Shown here: positions 1 through 8,697 of the stretch, piece after piece
Layout of the letters: each line of letters begins with the position of its first letter
How positions within the stretch are numbered: position 1 is the stretch's first letter
DNA from: Mesorhizobium sp. AR02
GTDB lineage: Bacteria > Pseudomonadota > Alphaproteobacteria > Rhizobiales > Rhizobiaceae
Direction: 5' to 3'
Assembly: GCF_024746835.1 (NCBI RefSeq)
Contig: NZ_CP080531.1
Span: forward strand, 6,158,001 to 6,222,000
DNA length: 64,000 nucleotides
The notes under the pieces: generated by a model
Databases searched by the model: none
The model's input: only the letters and a program-made list of their open reading frames with translations
Told to the model about the DNA's origin: nothing
Position numbers and translations under genes: made by a program

Positions 1-654
1 AACGGTGGAGGAGGCAGCCGCGCGGACCTCCGAACGCATCGGCACCGATCCGGGAGACCGCTCCATGACCCGGCATGGTCTGATTCAGCCTCCAGCCACA
101 GGCGCTCAACCTGCGGCGACGGACCCACGCGCGCCCATGGTGCTCAGCGAGGCCCGCAGGGCCCCGTCCGCCTGCGCGCAGAGGCTACAAGGCTGTGCGG
201 AGGCTTCACTGAGCGGTCCGTCCGTGTCCACCGCGTCGCCTAACGGGGGCGGTCACGCCGTCGCCGACATCAGCCGCAAACTAAAATCCCCATAGCCATC
301 AACTGTGGCCCGCGGGTTCCTGCATGAGAGGCTTTCGTACGCCTCTCGGCACCCGAAACCCTTCAGCATGTCGGCCGCCTTGATCCAGAATTGTTTCGCC
401 CAATAGCAGACATTCGAAAACCGCACTTGTTGGTCTGCAGCGCGCCACGGAACGAGACGTGGTCAGGCGTACCGCCCATGGCCCCGAAAGCCGTTAACGC
501 ACGGACGCGCGCCGAAAGTGCGGAGCTTTCTAGTCCCGAGCTTTGGGGGTAGAGTGTGTGTGCGGAATATCTCCGCGGCTATCGCGCGCGCCGGAAACTC
601 TGCACTTGCGCGAAATTCGGTGCGTTCCGTGTATCGAGGGAAGCGGGGCGACCG
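1..654. other. No supportable gene
   Basis: Open frames exist on both strands, but none has a convincing domain, a ribosome-binding site with a plausible start, or a protein-like composition. The stretch belongs to the lower-quality accessory DNA left of tRNA-Asn and may hold decayed coding sequence. I see no tRNA, insertion sequence or clear terminator in it. Confidence 0.5.
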
Positions 655-1452
655 ATGACAACCTTTGTTATGGTGCACGGCGCGTGGCATGGTGGGTGGT
701 GTTGGCGCAAGGTCGCTCAGTCACTGAAGGTGCCGGGCAGTGATCTGTATACCCCCACGCTTACCGGCCTCGGTGAGCGAGCACATCTCGCCTCTCCTGA
801 CATCGACCTGGAAACGCACATTTGCGATGTGCTCGGTGTGCTGGAGACCGAGGACTTGAAAGATGTTGTCTTGGTTGGACACAGTTACGCGGGAATCGTG
901 GTCTCGGCAGCCGCGGACAGGGCGGCCAGCCGGATAGCGCGAGTTGTCTATCTCGACGCCATCGTTCCCCGCGACGGCCAGTGCCTGTACGACTGTGCAT
1001 CGGCGCAGGCCAGGGACTATTTCGAGGAGCAGGCGCGGGTCGGGGGTGAGGGCTGGCGCATCCCTGCCAGCGCGGCGACCGTGCAATTCCTCGGGTTGAA
1101 GGAGGAGAGGGACGTGAGTTGGGTAATGCCAAGGCTTACCGCGCACCCGATCCGCACCTTCAGGGAGCCGGTCAAACTGAGTGCGGGTTTCCCACGGGTG
1201 CCGCGGACCTACGTCAATTGCATCGGCGATAAACCACTTGGCCAGCCAAAGAGCGCGCAAGCCGCTGATATCGAGGACTACCACGAGTTGCGGACGGGAC
1301 ACGACGCCATGGTGACCGCGCCAGACGATGTCGCCGAGTTGCTGAGCCGGATCGCGGAGGACATCACCGCCCAGCCCGGGCATCGGCGGACGCGCAGCAA
1401 TCTGCTCGAACCTGACCGGCCGCTCGGCACAATTGCGAAAGACGCCACCTAG
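655..1452 (+). CDS. Alpha/beta-fold hydrolase
   Basis: A 265-residue hydrolase of the short esterase-like alpha/beta family. The N-terminus has the oxyanion-hole segment VHGAWHGGWCW. The nucleophile elbow GHSYAG lies near residue 80, and a late histidine in TGHDAM near residue 215 is the likely catalytic base. I chose ATG 655 because the family starts a few residues before the VHGAWHGG strand; an in-frame extension to 556 has no family resemblance. There is no signal peptide, so it is probably cytosolic. The substrate cannot be told from sequence. The gene stands alone in accessory DNA, and the last ~25 residues are unusually basic and polar. Confidence 0.85.
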   Translation: MTTFVMVHGAWHGGWCWRKVAQSLKVPGSDLYTPTLTGLGERAHLASPDIDLETHICDVLGVLETEDLKDVVLVGHSYAGIVVSAAADRAASRIARVVYLDAIVPRDGQCLYDCASAQARDYFEEQARVGGEGWRIPASAATVQFLGLKEERDVSWVMPRLTAHPIRTFREPVKLSAGFPRVPRTYVNCIGDKPLGQPKSAQAADIEDYHELRTGHDAMVTAPDDVAELLSRIAEDITAQPGHRRTRSNLLEPDRPLGTIAKDAT

Positions 1453-1617
1453 CCAACGGCGACATTGGTCAAACTGCGACGCCTACCGAAGCCAGGCCAA
1501 GGACCGCTTTTGCAAATTGGCTGCTTAAAGCGGTCAGACTGTTGCCGGCCCAAAACGGTCTTGGATCGCGCCACCCAGGATCAGCTGTCGAACCGAGAAA
1601 TCGGTTCAATAACGTTG

Positions 1618-1872
1618 TCACCTGTGCGCTCTGTATCGGATCCCGTTCTCGGATAAGAACTCGATTCCGGCACCTTCCAGGGCATGCCTTATACTCGTCA
1701 GGTTGTTGGCGATAGGCATACGTGCCCCGCGTTCAAAATCTGCAATCGTTTGTCGAGCAACGGTTGCTGCTTCAGCTAACTGTTCTTGGCTCCATCCAAG
1801 CATCGCGCGAGCGCCACGACACTGCTCCACCGTTAGCGCACGTTGCATTTCTATCAATCCGATTGACGTCAA
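1618..1872 (-). CDS. XRE-family helix-turn-helix regulator
   Basis: An 84-residue protein that is almost entirely one Cro/C1-type helix-turn-helix. Residues ~15-75 show the pattern ARAMLGWSQEQLAEAATV, then ARQTIADFERGAR as recognition helix and cap. The C-terminal IEFLSENG is common in small stand-alone XRE repressors of rhizobia. It is divergent from the exported-protein gene at 1970 with about 97 bp between starts, so it may regulate itself and that neighbour from the shared gap. No operator was identified. Confidence 0.85.
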   Translation of the reverse strand: MTSIGLIEMQRALTVEQCRGARAMLGWSQEQLAEAATVARQTIADFERGARMPIANNLTSIRHALEGAGIEFLSENGIRYRAHR

Positions 1873-1969
1873 TCAATTTGTATAAGATGATGTTCCCCTT
1901 ATCGGCCGAGCTGAGCGCTAGCACGCCCAGCCCGACCTAACCACAACCAAGCTGTTAGGAGCTCGGATC

Positions 1970-2698
1970 ATGGCTGATTCCGACAATAGCACGACTCCGC
2001 CTCGCGTCACCCGCAGGAGGCTACTTGGTGCAACGGCGATTGCAATCCTCGGATGGGAGAGGAATGGGCTTGCCGGTGAAGCGCCGGCAGTAGCCGTACC
2101 CTCCGATCCCGCACTGGCGATTTGGCGAGAATGGTACAATGCTCACGAAGTGAGCGAGCGCCTCTGCGATCAGACTGCGCACCTGGAGCGCACGCTTGTC
2201 GAGACCCTTGGCTACCCATGTGCGACCGTCCAATTGCCCGGTGGCGAGGACGTGACAATTCGTTCCATCAGAGCACTCCGCGAGGTGCTCGGTGCTGGTG
2301 CCGACGCCGCCGAAGCTCGCGCGACGGCGGAAGCCCATCTTGCGGCTCATCAAGCACGCTGGGATGCCGCCGACAGGCGAATTGGCTATTCGCTCGTTGC
2401 AGAAGCTGAAAGGAAAGCGGGCGATCGAGCCGAAGAGCTGCTCCAGGCCTTGTCGGTCGCACCTGCCACCTCGCTTACCGGTGTGGCGGCTAAATTGAGT
2501 GCGGTGCTTCTTGAAAGTGAGGTACGGGAGGGCGGCGCCGAGTTCCCCTGGCCGCAGATCCGCTCGGCGCTCGTTGATGTCATGCGTGTCGGCCGGCAGC
2601 TGTTTCCCGAACAAAGATTTCCGAGTGAGATGCTGCGACCGAAACACTCTCGGGAGGGGCGCCGTTTGCGGATCGATGCGTATGGAAGCACAGCATAA
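1970..2698 (+). CDS. Hypothetical protein with Tat-like signal
   Basis: A 242-residue protein I cannot assign to a named family. Residues ~12-35 carry RVTRRRLLG followed by a short hydrophobic run, resembling a twin-arginine export signal although the hydrophobic core is short. The rest is alanine/glutamate-rich and predicted helical, with no visible catalytic motif. AGGAG lies about nine bases before ATG 1970 and supports the start. It is divergent from the XRE gene. Similar short TRRRLLG-type proteins occur on rhizobial plasmids and islands, so cargo of the neighbouring integrated element is a reasonable inference. Confidence 0.6.
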   Translation: MADSDNSTTPPRVTRRRLLGATAIAILGWERNGLAGEAPAVAVPSDPALAIWREWYNAHEVSERLCDQTAHLERTLVETLGYPCATVQLPGGEDVTIRSIRALREVLGAGADAAEARATAEAHLAAHQARWDAADRRIGYSLVAEAERKAGDRAEELLQALSVAPATSLTGVAAKLSAVLLESEVREGGAEFPWPQIRSALVDVMRVGRQLFPEQRFPSEMLRPKHSREGRRLRIDAYGSTA

Positions 2699-3112
2699 GA
2701 AAGCCGATCAATCGATCACCGATCATCATCGAGGATTCGTCTTTTCGCCGCGAGACAGACGAGGCTGACGCATCGCTTGGCGAATGGTCGGCAGTTGAAG
2801 TGGCTAGCGTTGCTAATGCCCTATGAGACGATTTGGCCGTGAGGGCGATCGCGTGGGTGCTCTGGCGGCCCATTGCGGAGAGAAGATGGGGAAACACCGA
2901 TTTGGGTTTGGAGTGTTTTGCGCAGCTTCGTGCTGCCCTATCTAGTTTCGACCTGGAAGGACCAACGCCAAGGGGGCGCAATGCCACGGGGCCGGCGTTT
3001 AGACCCGATTGAGGTCGCCTGCCTTCGGCAGTATCCGAATGCTCGCCTTCGATAGCTCACATAATGCCTTGTATCGGCTAGCAATTTTGATTTGGGCAGC
3101 GAAAATGGCGGA
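2699..3112. other. Gene-free stretch in accessory DNA
   Basis: About 410 bases without a gene I can support. Short frames are present but lack ribosome-binding sites and protein-like composition. I saw no clear inverted or direct repeats. Confidence 0.45.
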
Positions 3113-3352
3113 ATGTCAGCTAAGGTCTATCCACTTCGCAGGTCGGCTGAGCTCATCGGTCTATTCGACTACGCCGCACCCATTCGCTGTCCAAAATCAA
3201 ACCGAGCGAAACGGAACGAGAAGGAGTGGCAACCGGAAATCCTCGACGATTGGCCCGATCGTATTCCCATTTCGGTGCGAGAGTTGGACCTGTTTGAGGT
3301 TCATTGCTCCGATCTGCTTGATGAGATTTCTTGGAGCCGGAAACTGACCTGA
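3113..3352 (+). CDS. Small hypothetical protein upstream of recombinase
   Basis: A 79-residue protein ending 16 bases before the serine recombinase start, so the two are probably co-transcribed. The C-terminal half, with DRIPISVRELDLFE followed by a short acidic helix (SDLLDEI), resembles small proteins that often sit directly before site-specific recombinases in rhizobial islands. I know no assigned function. ATG 3113 is preferred; TTG 3092 would add seven residues. A recombination-directionality role is possible given the position, but nothing in the sequence proves it. Confidence 0.5.
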   Translation: MSAKVYPLRRSAELIGLFDYAAPIRCPKSNRAKRNEKEWQPEILDDWPDRIPISVRELDLFEVHCSDLLDEISWSRKLT

Positions 3353-3368
3353 CGAGAGGAGGCCGCTC

Positions 3369-5045
3369 ATGAATGCCAAAGCGAGCTCTGCCTTGGCCAT
3401 ATCCGGCCGAGCCGCACTTTATCTTCGCGTATCGACGGGCCGGCAGGCCGAGCACGACCTTTCAATTCCTGACCAGCGTCGCCAGCTACAGGCATATTGT
3501 CAGACGAAGGGAATTGCTGTGGCGACGGAGTTCGTCGAGCCAGGCGCCTCGGCGACCGATGACAAACGGCCCGAATTCCAGCGAATGATGGACGCTGCAT
3601 CGCAACGGCCTGCCCCGTTCGACACAATCATCGTGCATTCGTTCTCACGGTTCTTCCGTGACCAGTTCCAGCTTGAATTCTACGTCCGTCGGTTGGCGAA
3701 GAACAGTGTTCGGCTGACGTCGATCACGCAGGATCTTGGTGACGACCCCATGAGCACGATGATGCGCCAGATCATGGCGCTATTCGATGAATATCAGTCC
3801 AAGGAGAATGCCAAGCATACGCTTCGGGCTATGCGCGAAAACGCCCGGCAGGGTTATTGGAACGGTTCACGGCCGCCCTACGGCTATCGGATCGTAACCG
3901 CCGAGCAGCGTGGCACCCGGGCTAAAAAGAAGATCGAACCGGACCCTCTGACCGTCGACCACGTTCGCTTGATGTTCCGTTTGGCGCATGCTGGCGATAG
4001 TGATTGCGGCCCGATGGGAGTCCGTCAGATCGCCAGCTACCTAAACAATCGAGGGATTCGGACCCAAACCGGAGGACGGTGGGGTCTCGGGGGAGTGCAT
4101 CAGGTTCTCACGCGCACAACCTACATCGGGCGACATCGCTTCAATGTCAGCGGCAAACGGAAAGGTGTTGAAAAGGTGCCGGAAGATATCATCGATGTTG
4201 TGGTGGAACCGATCATCGAGGAGGGCGAATTCAACGCGGTCCAGGATCTGCTCAAGTCGCGAAGCCCACAATTGCGGGCGCCCCGATTCGTGAACAGTCC
4301 CACGCTGTTGGGTGGCGTTGTATTCTGTGAGGACTGTGGGGGTGCAATGACTTTGCGCACCTCAGGAAAGGGCAAACAGTATCGATATTATACCTGTTGC
4401 ACGACCGCTCGACAGGGGCAAAGGGGCTGCAGGGGCCGAACAATGCCGATGGAGAAACTCAACGATTTGGTCGCGAATTATGTGGATTTGCGGCTATTGA
4501 ACCCAGCCAGGCTTGAGGAATTGCTTTCAGGGCTGTTGCGTCGGAGGGCAGAGCAAGGCGATCGCGAGAAGGATCGGGTGGGTAATCTACGACGACAAGC
4601 CGCCGACGCTGAGGGTAGGCTCACACGGCTCTACGAAGCGATCGAGAACGGTCTGGCCGATCTAGCCGATAGCAACCTCAAGGGACGAATCGCCGAATTG
4701 AAAAGAATTCGGGATGCGGCCAACGCCGATGCTGAGCGTGCGGAGCATCGAGACAGCCAACCGATCGAAATTACCCAAGAAGCTGTTGCGCGGTTCGCAG
4801 AAGGGGTCAGGCAGCGACTGCGGGCTCAGGATAGAACCTTTAGGCGTCACCATCTGCAAACGCTGGTGCAGCGGGTTGAGGTGGGAGCCAACCGGATTCT
4901 TATCAAGGGATCAAAGGCTACACTCTTGCAGACGCTTATCGCGTCTAGAGGAAGCCCCGGGGTGCATACGGCGGGGCACGACGTTCGCAGTTTTGTACTG
5001 AAATGGCTCCCCGGGCCGGATTCGAACCAGCGACCAACCGGTTAA
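3369..5045 (+). CDS. Large serine recombinase (site-specific integrase)
   Basis: A 558-residue recombinase of the resolvase/invertase superfamily. The catalytic N-terminal domain (residues ~15-160) has the nucleophile serine in YLRVSTGRQ and the arginine-containing HSFSRFFRD. A Recombinase domain follows (~175-280, with GYWNGSRPPYGYRI). Next is a zinc ribbon with paired cysteines (CEDCGG, then CCTTARQGQRGC) and a coiled-coil region (~390-470). GAGAGGAGG ahead of ATG 3369 supports the start. The frame runs into tRNA-Asn on the opposite strand, so the final ~13 residues (PGPDSNQRPTG at the end) are antisense tRNA. It most likely integrates or excises the element lying to the left. Confidence 0.93.
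   Translation: MNAKASSALAISGRAALYLRVSTGRQAEHDLSIPDQRRQLQAYCQTKGIAVATEFVEPGASATDDKRPEFQRMMDAASQRPAPFDTIIVHSFSRFFRDQFQLEFYVRRLAKNSVRLTSITQDLGDDPMSTMMRQIMALFDEYQSKENAKHTLRAMRENARQGYWNGSRPPYGYRIVTAEQRGTRAKKKIEPDPLTVDHVRLMFRLAHAGDSDCGPMGVRQIASYLNNRGIRTQTGGRWGLGGVHQVLTRTTYIGRHRFNVSGKRKGVEKVPEDIIDVVVEPIIEEGEFNAVQDLLKSRSPQLRAPRFVNSPTLLGGVVFCEDCGGAMTLRTSGKGKQYRYYTCCTTARQGQRGCRGRTMPMEKLNDLVANYVDLRLLNPARLEELLSGLLRRRAEQGDREKDRVGNLRRQAADAEGRLTRLYEAIENGLADLADSNLKGRIAELKRIRDAANADAERAEHRDSQPIEITQEAVARFAEGVRQRLRAQDRTFRRHHLQTLVQRVEVGANRILIKGSKATLLQTLIASRGSPGVHTAGHDVRSFVLKWLPGPDSNQRPTG
5004..5045. other. Probable attachment-site end at tRNA-Asn 3' half
   Basis: The recombinase gene directly abuts and enters the 3' half of tRNA-Asn. 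This is the expected layout when an element has integrated into a tRNA 3' end and restored it. The exact crossover core cannot be read from one end. No second copy of the tRNA 3' segment is present in the window, so the other junction would lie left of base 1. Confidence 0.4.
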
Positions 5046-5078
5046 CAGCCGGTTGCTCTACCACTGAGCTACCGGGGA
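5004..5078 (-). tRNA. tRNA-Asn (GTT)
   Basis: A 75-nt cloverleaf read on the minus strand. The acceptor stem pairs TCCCCGG with CCGGGGA, the anticodon stem-loop holds CTGTTAACC (anticodon GTT), the T arm reads GGTTCGAATCC, and CCA is encoded. The 3' half is overlapped by the convergent recombinase gene, whose stop codon lies inside the anticodon loop region. Placement at the edge of a recombinase-bearing region marks it as the probable integration target. Confidence 0.96.
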
Positions 5079-5312
5079 ACGGAGGCTCTTTGAGCAAGTG
5101 GCGCAGCCTATAGCAAACACCTTTCGGCTTTGCAAAGAAGCATTTCGCTTTTTTCCGAGACTTTTTCGCTCAGGCGTTTCTCGCAATCAGCGGCGTCCGC
5201 CCTCATATTAGCCGTCCTGGCGATGGGCGCGGAACCGAAAGGGCGGTCGCGGCCTTCGTAAACAGGCATTTTCGAGCGACCAGACAAGCGACCACACAGG
5301 CAGCCTTTCGCG

Positions 5313-5573
5313 ATGACGGCAGCAGACGAAAACCGGATACCGGTACGAAAGATCTCGATTTTCGGGCGCGAGTTCGCCATGCCGCAATCGCGCGGCCTCA
5401 GAATCACGATTGGCATTCTTTTGACCATCGGCGGCGTTCTCGGGTTTTTGCCGATTCTCGGCTTCTGGATGGTTCCGATCGGACTGCTGGTGCTTTCTTA
5501 TGAATTCGCCATGGTGCGCCGCCATCGGCGCCGCTTCGTCGTCTGGTGGGAGCGGCGGCGACGGCCGGATTAA
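5313..5573 (+). CDS. Small two-helix inner-membrane protein
   Basis: An 86-residue protein with a short cytosolic N-terminus and two hydrophobic segments (~29-47 and ~50-65, including GGVLGFLPILGFWMVPIGLLVLSYE in two pieces). A very basic C-terminus (RRHRRRFVVWWERRRR) follows. The glycine/proline-punctuated double hairpin resembles the PGPGW-type small transmembrane proteins of alphaproteobacteria. No function is known to me. It stands alone to the right of tRNA-Asn. Confidence 0.65.
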   Translation: MTAADENRIPVRKISIFGREFAMPQSRGLRITIGILLTIGGVLGFLPILGFWMVPIGLLVLSYEFAMVRRHRRRFVVWWERRRRPD

Positions 5574-5619
5574 GCGACAGCGCCAGCCGCATCGCTGACC
5601 ACACCGTCCTTCCGATGCG

Positions 5620-5864
5620 TTATGCCTTTGTTCGGGTTTCGGATTTTCGCGAATCGGCTTTTCGGTCCGCACTTCTCGCCAGATCCTCGCGGATTTCCTT
5701 GAGAACGGCGGCAGCCGAGGCGAGGCGCGCACGGTCACGCGGCGAGAGCCTGGCAGTGCGTCTATCGCCAGGCAGTCGATGGCATGGCGCAGCAACGCCT
5801 CGCATCCCGATCGCGACAAGCCGTCCCACGCGTTCGTTCCGTTGCTCGGGCCTGCCGGCCGCAT
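5620..5864 (-). pseudogene. Possible frameshifted small gene
   Basis: On the minus strand a GGAGGAG ribosome-binding site sits six bases before ATG 5864. The first ~35 codons (containing WDGLSRSGCEALLRHAIDCL) look protein-like. The frame then turns arginine/proline-rich and runs on antisense to the neighbouring gene. A second frame from about 5770 gives LSPRDRARLASAAAVLKEIR, a plausible helical C-terminus, and ends at a stop at 5620. Joining them would give a protein of ~80 residues after one shift near 5770. It could be a real frameshift, a base-calling error or coincidence. Confidence 0.35.
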
Positions 5865-6088
5865 GGCGCACTCCTCCACGTTTCTCAACGATTGCCGGGG
5901 CGTGGAGTTTCTTATGATCTCCTGCTATACTTAACGCTCTGCTAATATGTGTTGTGGTCAATATGGCTGCGACGCTTGATTCGGAGGGTCAGATTCTTGC
6001 AGAGGAAACCGCGTGGAATGCGTGGTGGCCGCTTGACGCCATTTTCGCCGCAACCTATTGGAACCGGGTGGAACGCCGGGAGCAATGA

Positions 6089-6162
6089 GGCCTCGTGGCG
6101 GAGTGGTTACGCAGAGGACTGCAAATCCTTGCACCCCGGTTCGATTCCGGGCGAGGCCTCCA
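6089..6162 (+). tRNA. tRNA-Cys (GCA)
   Basis: A 74-nt cloverleaf. The acceptor pairs GGCCTCG with CGAGGCC, discriminator T, CCA encoded. The anticodon arm reads GGACTGCAAATCC (anticodon GCA), and the T arm CCCCGGTTCGATTCCGGG. No gene overlaps it. Confidence 0.96.
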
Positions 6163-6253
6163 ATACCCGGGCTCCCGCGCGCTCAGCGCTGGAGCCTGAC
6201 GTTCTAATCGAAATGAACCGCGGTTCTGGCGCGGCAAGCGGATTGGTTGGGAC

Positions 6254-6922
6254 ATGAGCGCTGATTTCTCCGAGCTTCGCGTCAAGATGGTCGATGGTCA
6301 GGTTCGCACCACCGACGTGACCAGCGCCCCGCTGCTGGAAGCCATGCTATCCGTGCCGCGCGAGGTTTTCGTCGGCGACCGCCAGCGCGATCTTGCCTAT
6401 ATCGACGAGGACATCCGCATTGCCGACGGCGCCAATGGCGCGCGCTTTCTCATGGAAGCATCGCCGCTGGCCAAGCTGATGCAGCTGGCCGAGATCAACC
6501 TGACCGATTCGGCGCTCGATGTCGGCTGCGGCACCGGCTACGCCTCGGCCATCCTGTCGCGGCTGGCGAGGTCGGTCGTGGCGATCGAAAGCGATTCGGT
6601 GCTGGCGCAAACCGCGGTTTCGACCCTTTCCGGCCTCGGCTGCGGCAATGTGACCGTGGTCCAGGGCGCGCTGGCGCAAGGTCATGCGGCCAAGGCACCC
6701 TATAACGTCATCTTCATCGGCGGCAGTGTCGCGAAAGTGCCGGCTACGCTGCTCGATCAACTCGCCGAAGGTGGCCGACTCGTCGCGGTCGAAGGCCAGG
6801 GCAATTCCGGCGTGGCGCGACTTTTTTTTAAGGCTGGGGGGGTTGTAACCGGGAGACGGGCATTTAATGCGGCAATTAAGCCACTACCCGGATTCGAACG
6901 TGAGCATGCTTTTGAATTCTGA
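6254..6922 (+). CDS. Protein-L-isoaspartate O-methyltransferase family protein
   Basis: A 222-residue SAM-dependent methyltransferase of the Pcm family. The N-terminal region (MVDGQVRTTDVT, then PREVFV) and ASPLAKLMQLAEI match the family. SAM motif I is DVGCGTGYAS near residue 90, and the acidic end of motif II is VVAIESD. Usual length for the family is 210-220. Rhizobia typically carry a divergent copy like this directly before a TolC-type gene as well as a second pcm; the second copy here is at 34760. Whether this one repairs isoaspartate is uncertain. Confidence 0.85.
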   Translation: MSADFSELRVKMVDGQVRTTDVTSAPLLEAMLSVPREVFVGDRQRDLAYIDEDIRIADGANGARFLMEASPLAKLMQLAEINLTDSALDVGCGTGYASAILSRLARSVVAIESDSVLAQTAVSTLSGLGCGNVTVVQGALAQGHAAKAPYNVIFIGGSVAKVPATLLDQLAEGGRLVAVEGQGNSGVARLFFKAGGVVTGRRAFNAAIKPLPGFEREHAFEF

Positions 6923-7090
6923 ATGGTTTGGCCTTGCAGCAAAGGCTTTGTCATGGTCGCTTGCATTTGAACAATCGTTGCTGATCCCAGACTGGGGGCA
7001 CTTTGGGACCGAGCGACAGGGAACATCGAAACACGCCACTCCGGCCGCTCTAACGAGAAGCTGGCGCGGCGCGGTTCCCATGGAAAACGA

Positions 7091-8482
7091 ATGAGGGATA
7101 TACCCGTGCCGTCTGTATCCAAGACCCTTTTTGCCGCCGTCCTCGTTTCCGCGACCGCGCTGTCGCCACTGACTGCCTCGGCGGAAACCATCACCGGCGC
7201 ACTCGCCAAGGCCTATCAATACAATTCCTCGCTGAACTTATCCCGCGCCGGTGTGCGCGTCACCGACGAAGGCGTGGCCATCGCCAAGTCGGGCTGGCGC
7301 CCAACCATCCACGGAACCGCCGACGCGAATTATGTGAACACGCGCGCCAGCGGGGCCAACAGCAAAACATCGTCGGCCAGCGTCGGTATTGTCATCAACC
7401 AGACCCTGTTCGACGGCTTTCAGACCAGGAACAATGTGGCGGCGGCGGAAGCCCAGGTGAAGGCGTCGGTGGAGAGCCTGCGCAACACCGAGGAGAACAC
7501 CCTGTTCAATGCGGCCACCGCCTATATGAACGTGATCCGCGACCGGCAGATCGCGGTGCTGACCGAACAGAACCTGCAATTCCTGACCGAGCAGGCGCGC
7601 GCCGCGCGCTCGCGTTTCGAGGTTGGCGAGGGTACGCGCACCGACGTCGCGCAGGCCGACGCGTCGCGCGCCTCGGCGGTGGCCTCGCTCAGTGCCGCAC
7701 GCGCGCAGGCATTGGCCAGTGCCGCAACCTATCACCAGGTGGTCGGCGATGAGCCGGGCAAGCTCAAGCCGGCTGCGCCACTGGCGAAGCTGTTGCCGTC
7801 GAGCCTCGAATCGGCGATTGCCATTGGTTCGGCCGAACATCCGGCCATTCTCTCCACCCAGCATCTGGTCGATGCCGCGGCGTTCTCGGTGAAATCGGCC
7901 GAAGGCGCGCTGTTGCCGCAACTGACAGCCTCGGCCGGTATCTCGGATGACTATCTCAGTCGCAATCCGAACATCGGAACGAACGGCAATTCGACCTCGG
8001 CCAATATCGGCGCGACACTGACCATTCCGATCTATTCAGGCGGACGGACCTCGGCGGTCGTGCGGCAGAACAAGGAATCGCTTGGCGAGGCCCGCATCCA
8101 GGTCGATGTCAGCCGCGACCAGGTGCGCCAGGCCGTTGCCACCGCATGGTCGCAATACACCGCCGCGCAGCAGAGCGTGTCGGCCAACAAGCAGGTGATC
8201 GACGCCGCGCAACTGGCGCTGAACGGCGTCATCGAAGAGCGCAATGTCGGCCAGCGCACCACGCTCGACGTGCTCAATGCGCAGGCCACCGTCATCACCG
8301 CCAAGATCAACCAGGCCAATTCCGAACACGATGTCGTCGTGGCGAGCTATGCCATCCTGTCGGCGGTGGGTCGCCTGTCGGTCGACCGGCTTGGCCTGCC
8401 TGTCACCAAGTACAAGCCGGAAGAGCACTACAACGCCGTCAAGGACAAGTGGATCGGCGTGCGCACGCCGGACGGCCGCTAG
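7091..8482 (+). CDS. tolC: TolC-family outer-membrane channel
   Basis: A 463-residue outer-membrane efflux/type I secretion channel. A signal peptide (VSATALSPLTASAET) ends near residue 30. The mature part shows the duplicated TolC pattern: helical N-half (RSRFEVGEGTRTDVAQADA) and C-half (EERNVGQRTTLDVLNAQAT). These are the paired-helix hallmarks of the OEP fold. It spans outer membrane and periplasm and would dock with inner-membrane exporters. GTG 7106 is an alternative start. A rho-independent terminator follows at 8501. Confidence 0.93.
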   Translation: MRDIPVPSVSKTLFAAVLVSATALSPLTASAETITGALAKAYQYNSSLNLSRAGVRVTDEGVAIAKSGWRPTIHGTADANYVNTRASGANSKTSSASVGIVINQTLFDGFQTRNNVAAAEAQVKASVESLRNTEENTLFNAATAYMNVIRDRQIAVLTEQNLQFLTEQARAARSRFEVGEGTRTDVAQADASRASAVASLSAARAQALASAATYHQVVGDEPGKLKPAAPLAKLLPSSLESAIAIGSAEHPAILSTQHLVDAAAFSVKSAEGALLPQLTASAGISDDYLSRNPNIGTNGNSTSANIGATLTIPIYSGGRTSAVVRQNKESLGEARIQVDVSRDQVRQAVATAWSQYTAAQQSVSANKQVIDAAQLALNGVIEERNVGQRTTLDVLNAQATVITAKINQANSEHDVVVASYAILSAVGRLSVDRLGLPVTKYKPEEHYNAVKDKWIGVRTPDGR

Positions 8483-8500
8483 GCCGCCGGTTGGAATTCT

Positions 8501-8525
8501 CGCGTCCACGCAGGACGCGATTTTT
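8501..8525 (+). terminator. Rho-independent terminator after tolC
   Basis: A perfect 7-bp stem CGCGTCC/GGACGCG with a 5-base loop, followed by ATTTTT. It lies 18 bases beyond the tolC stop codon. Confidence 0.8.
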
Positions 8526-8697
8526 CGAAAACCCGTCCCGTTTCTTCGGCTTCGTGCTCTAATCTGTTGAAATCCCACATGTCCCCAGATTGGGGATTCT
8601 CGTGCGGCGATCCGTCGGTTACGCTGTCGCCATGATTCGAATCCGGCTCGTGCCGGAGCGGAAGTCCACAGGGGTCACAAAGGCGGCGGATGTGACG

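Noticed and set aside
5..295. 96-codon open frame at the left edge
   Set aside because: No domain, low-complexity and arginine/proline-rich composition, no conserved start; likely chance in GC-rich DNA.
8590..8697. N-terminal extension of popZ
   Set aside because: The conserved family N-terminus begins at ATG 8698; the extra 36 residues are not PopZ-like.
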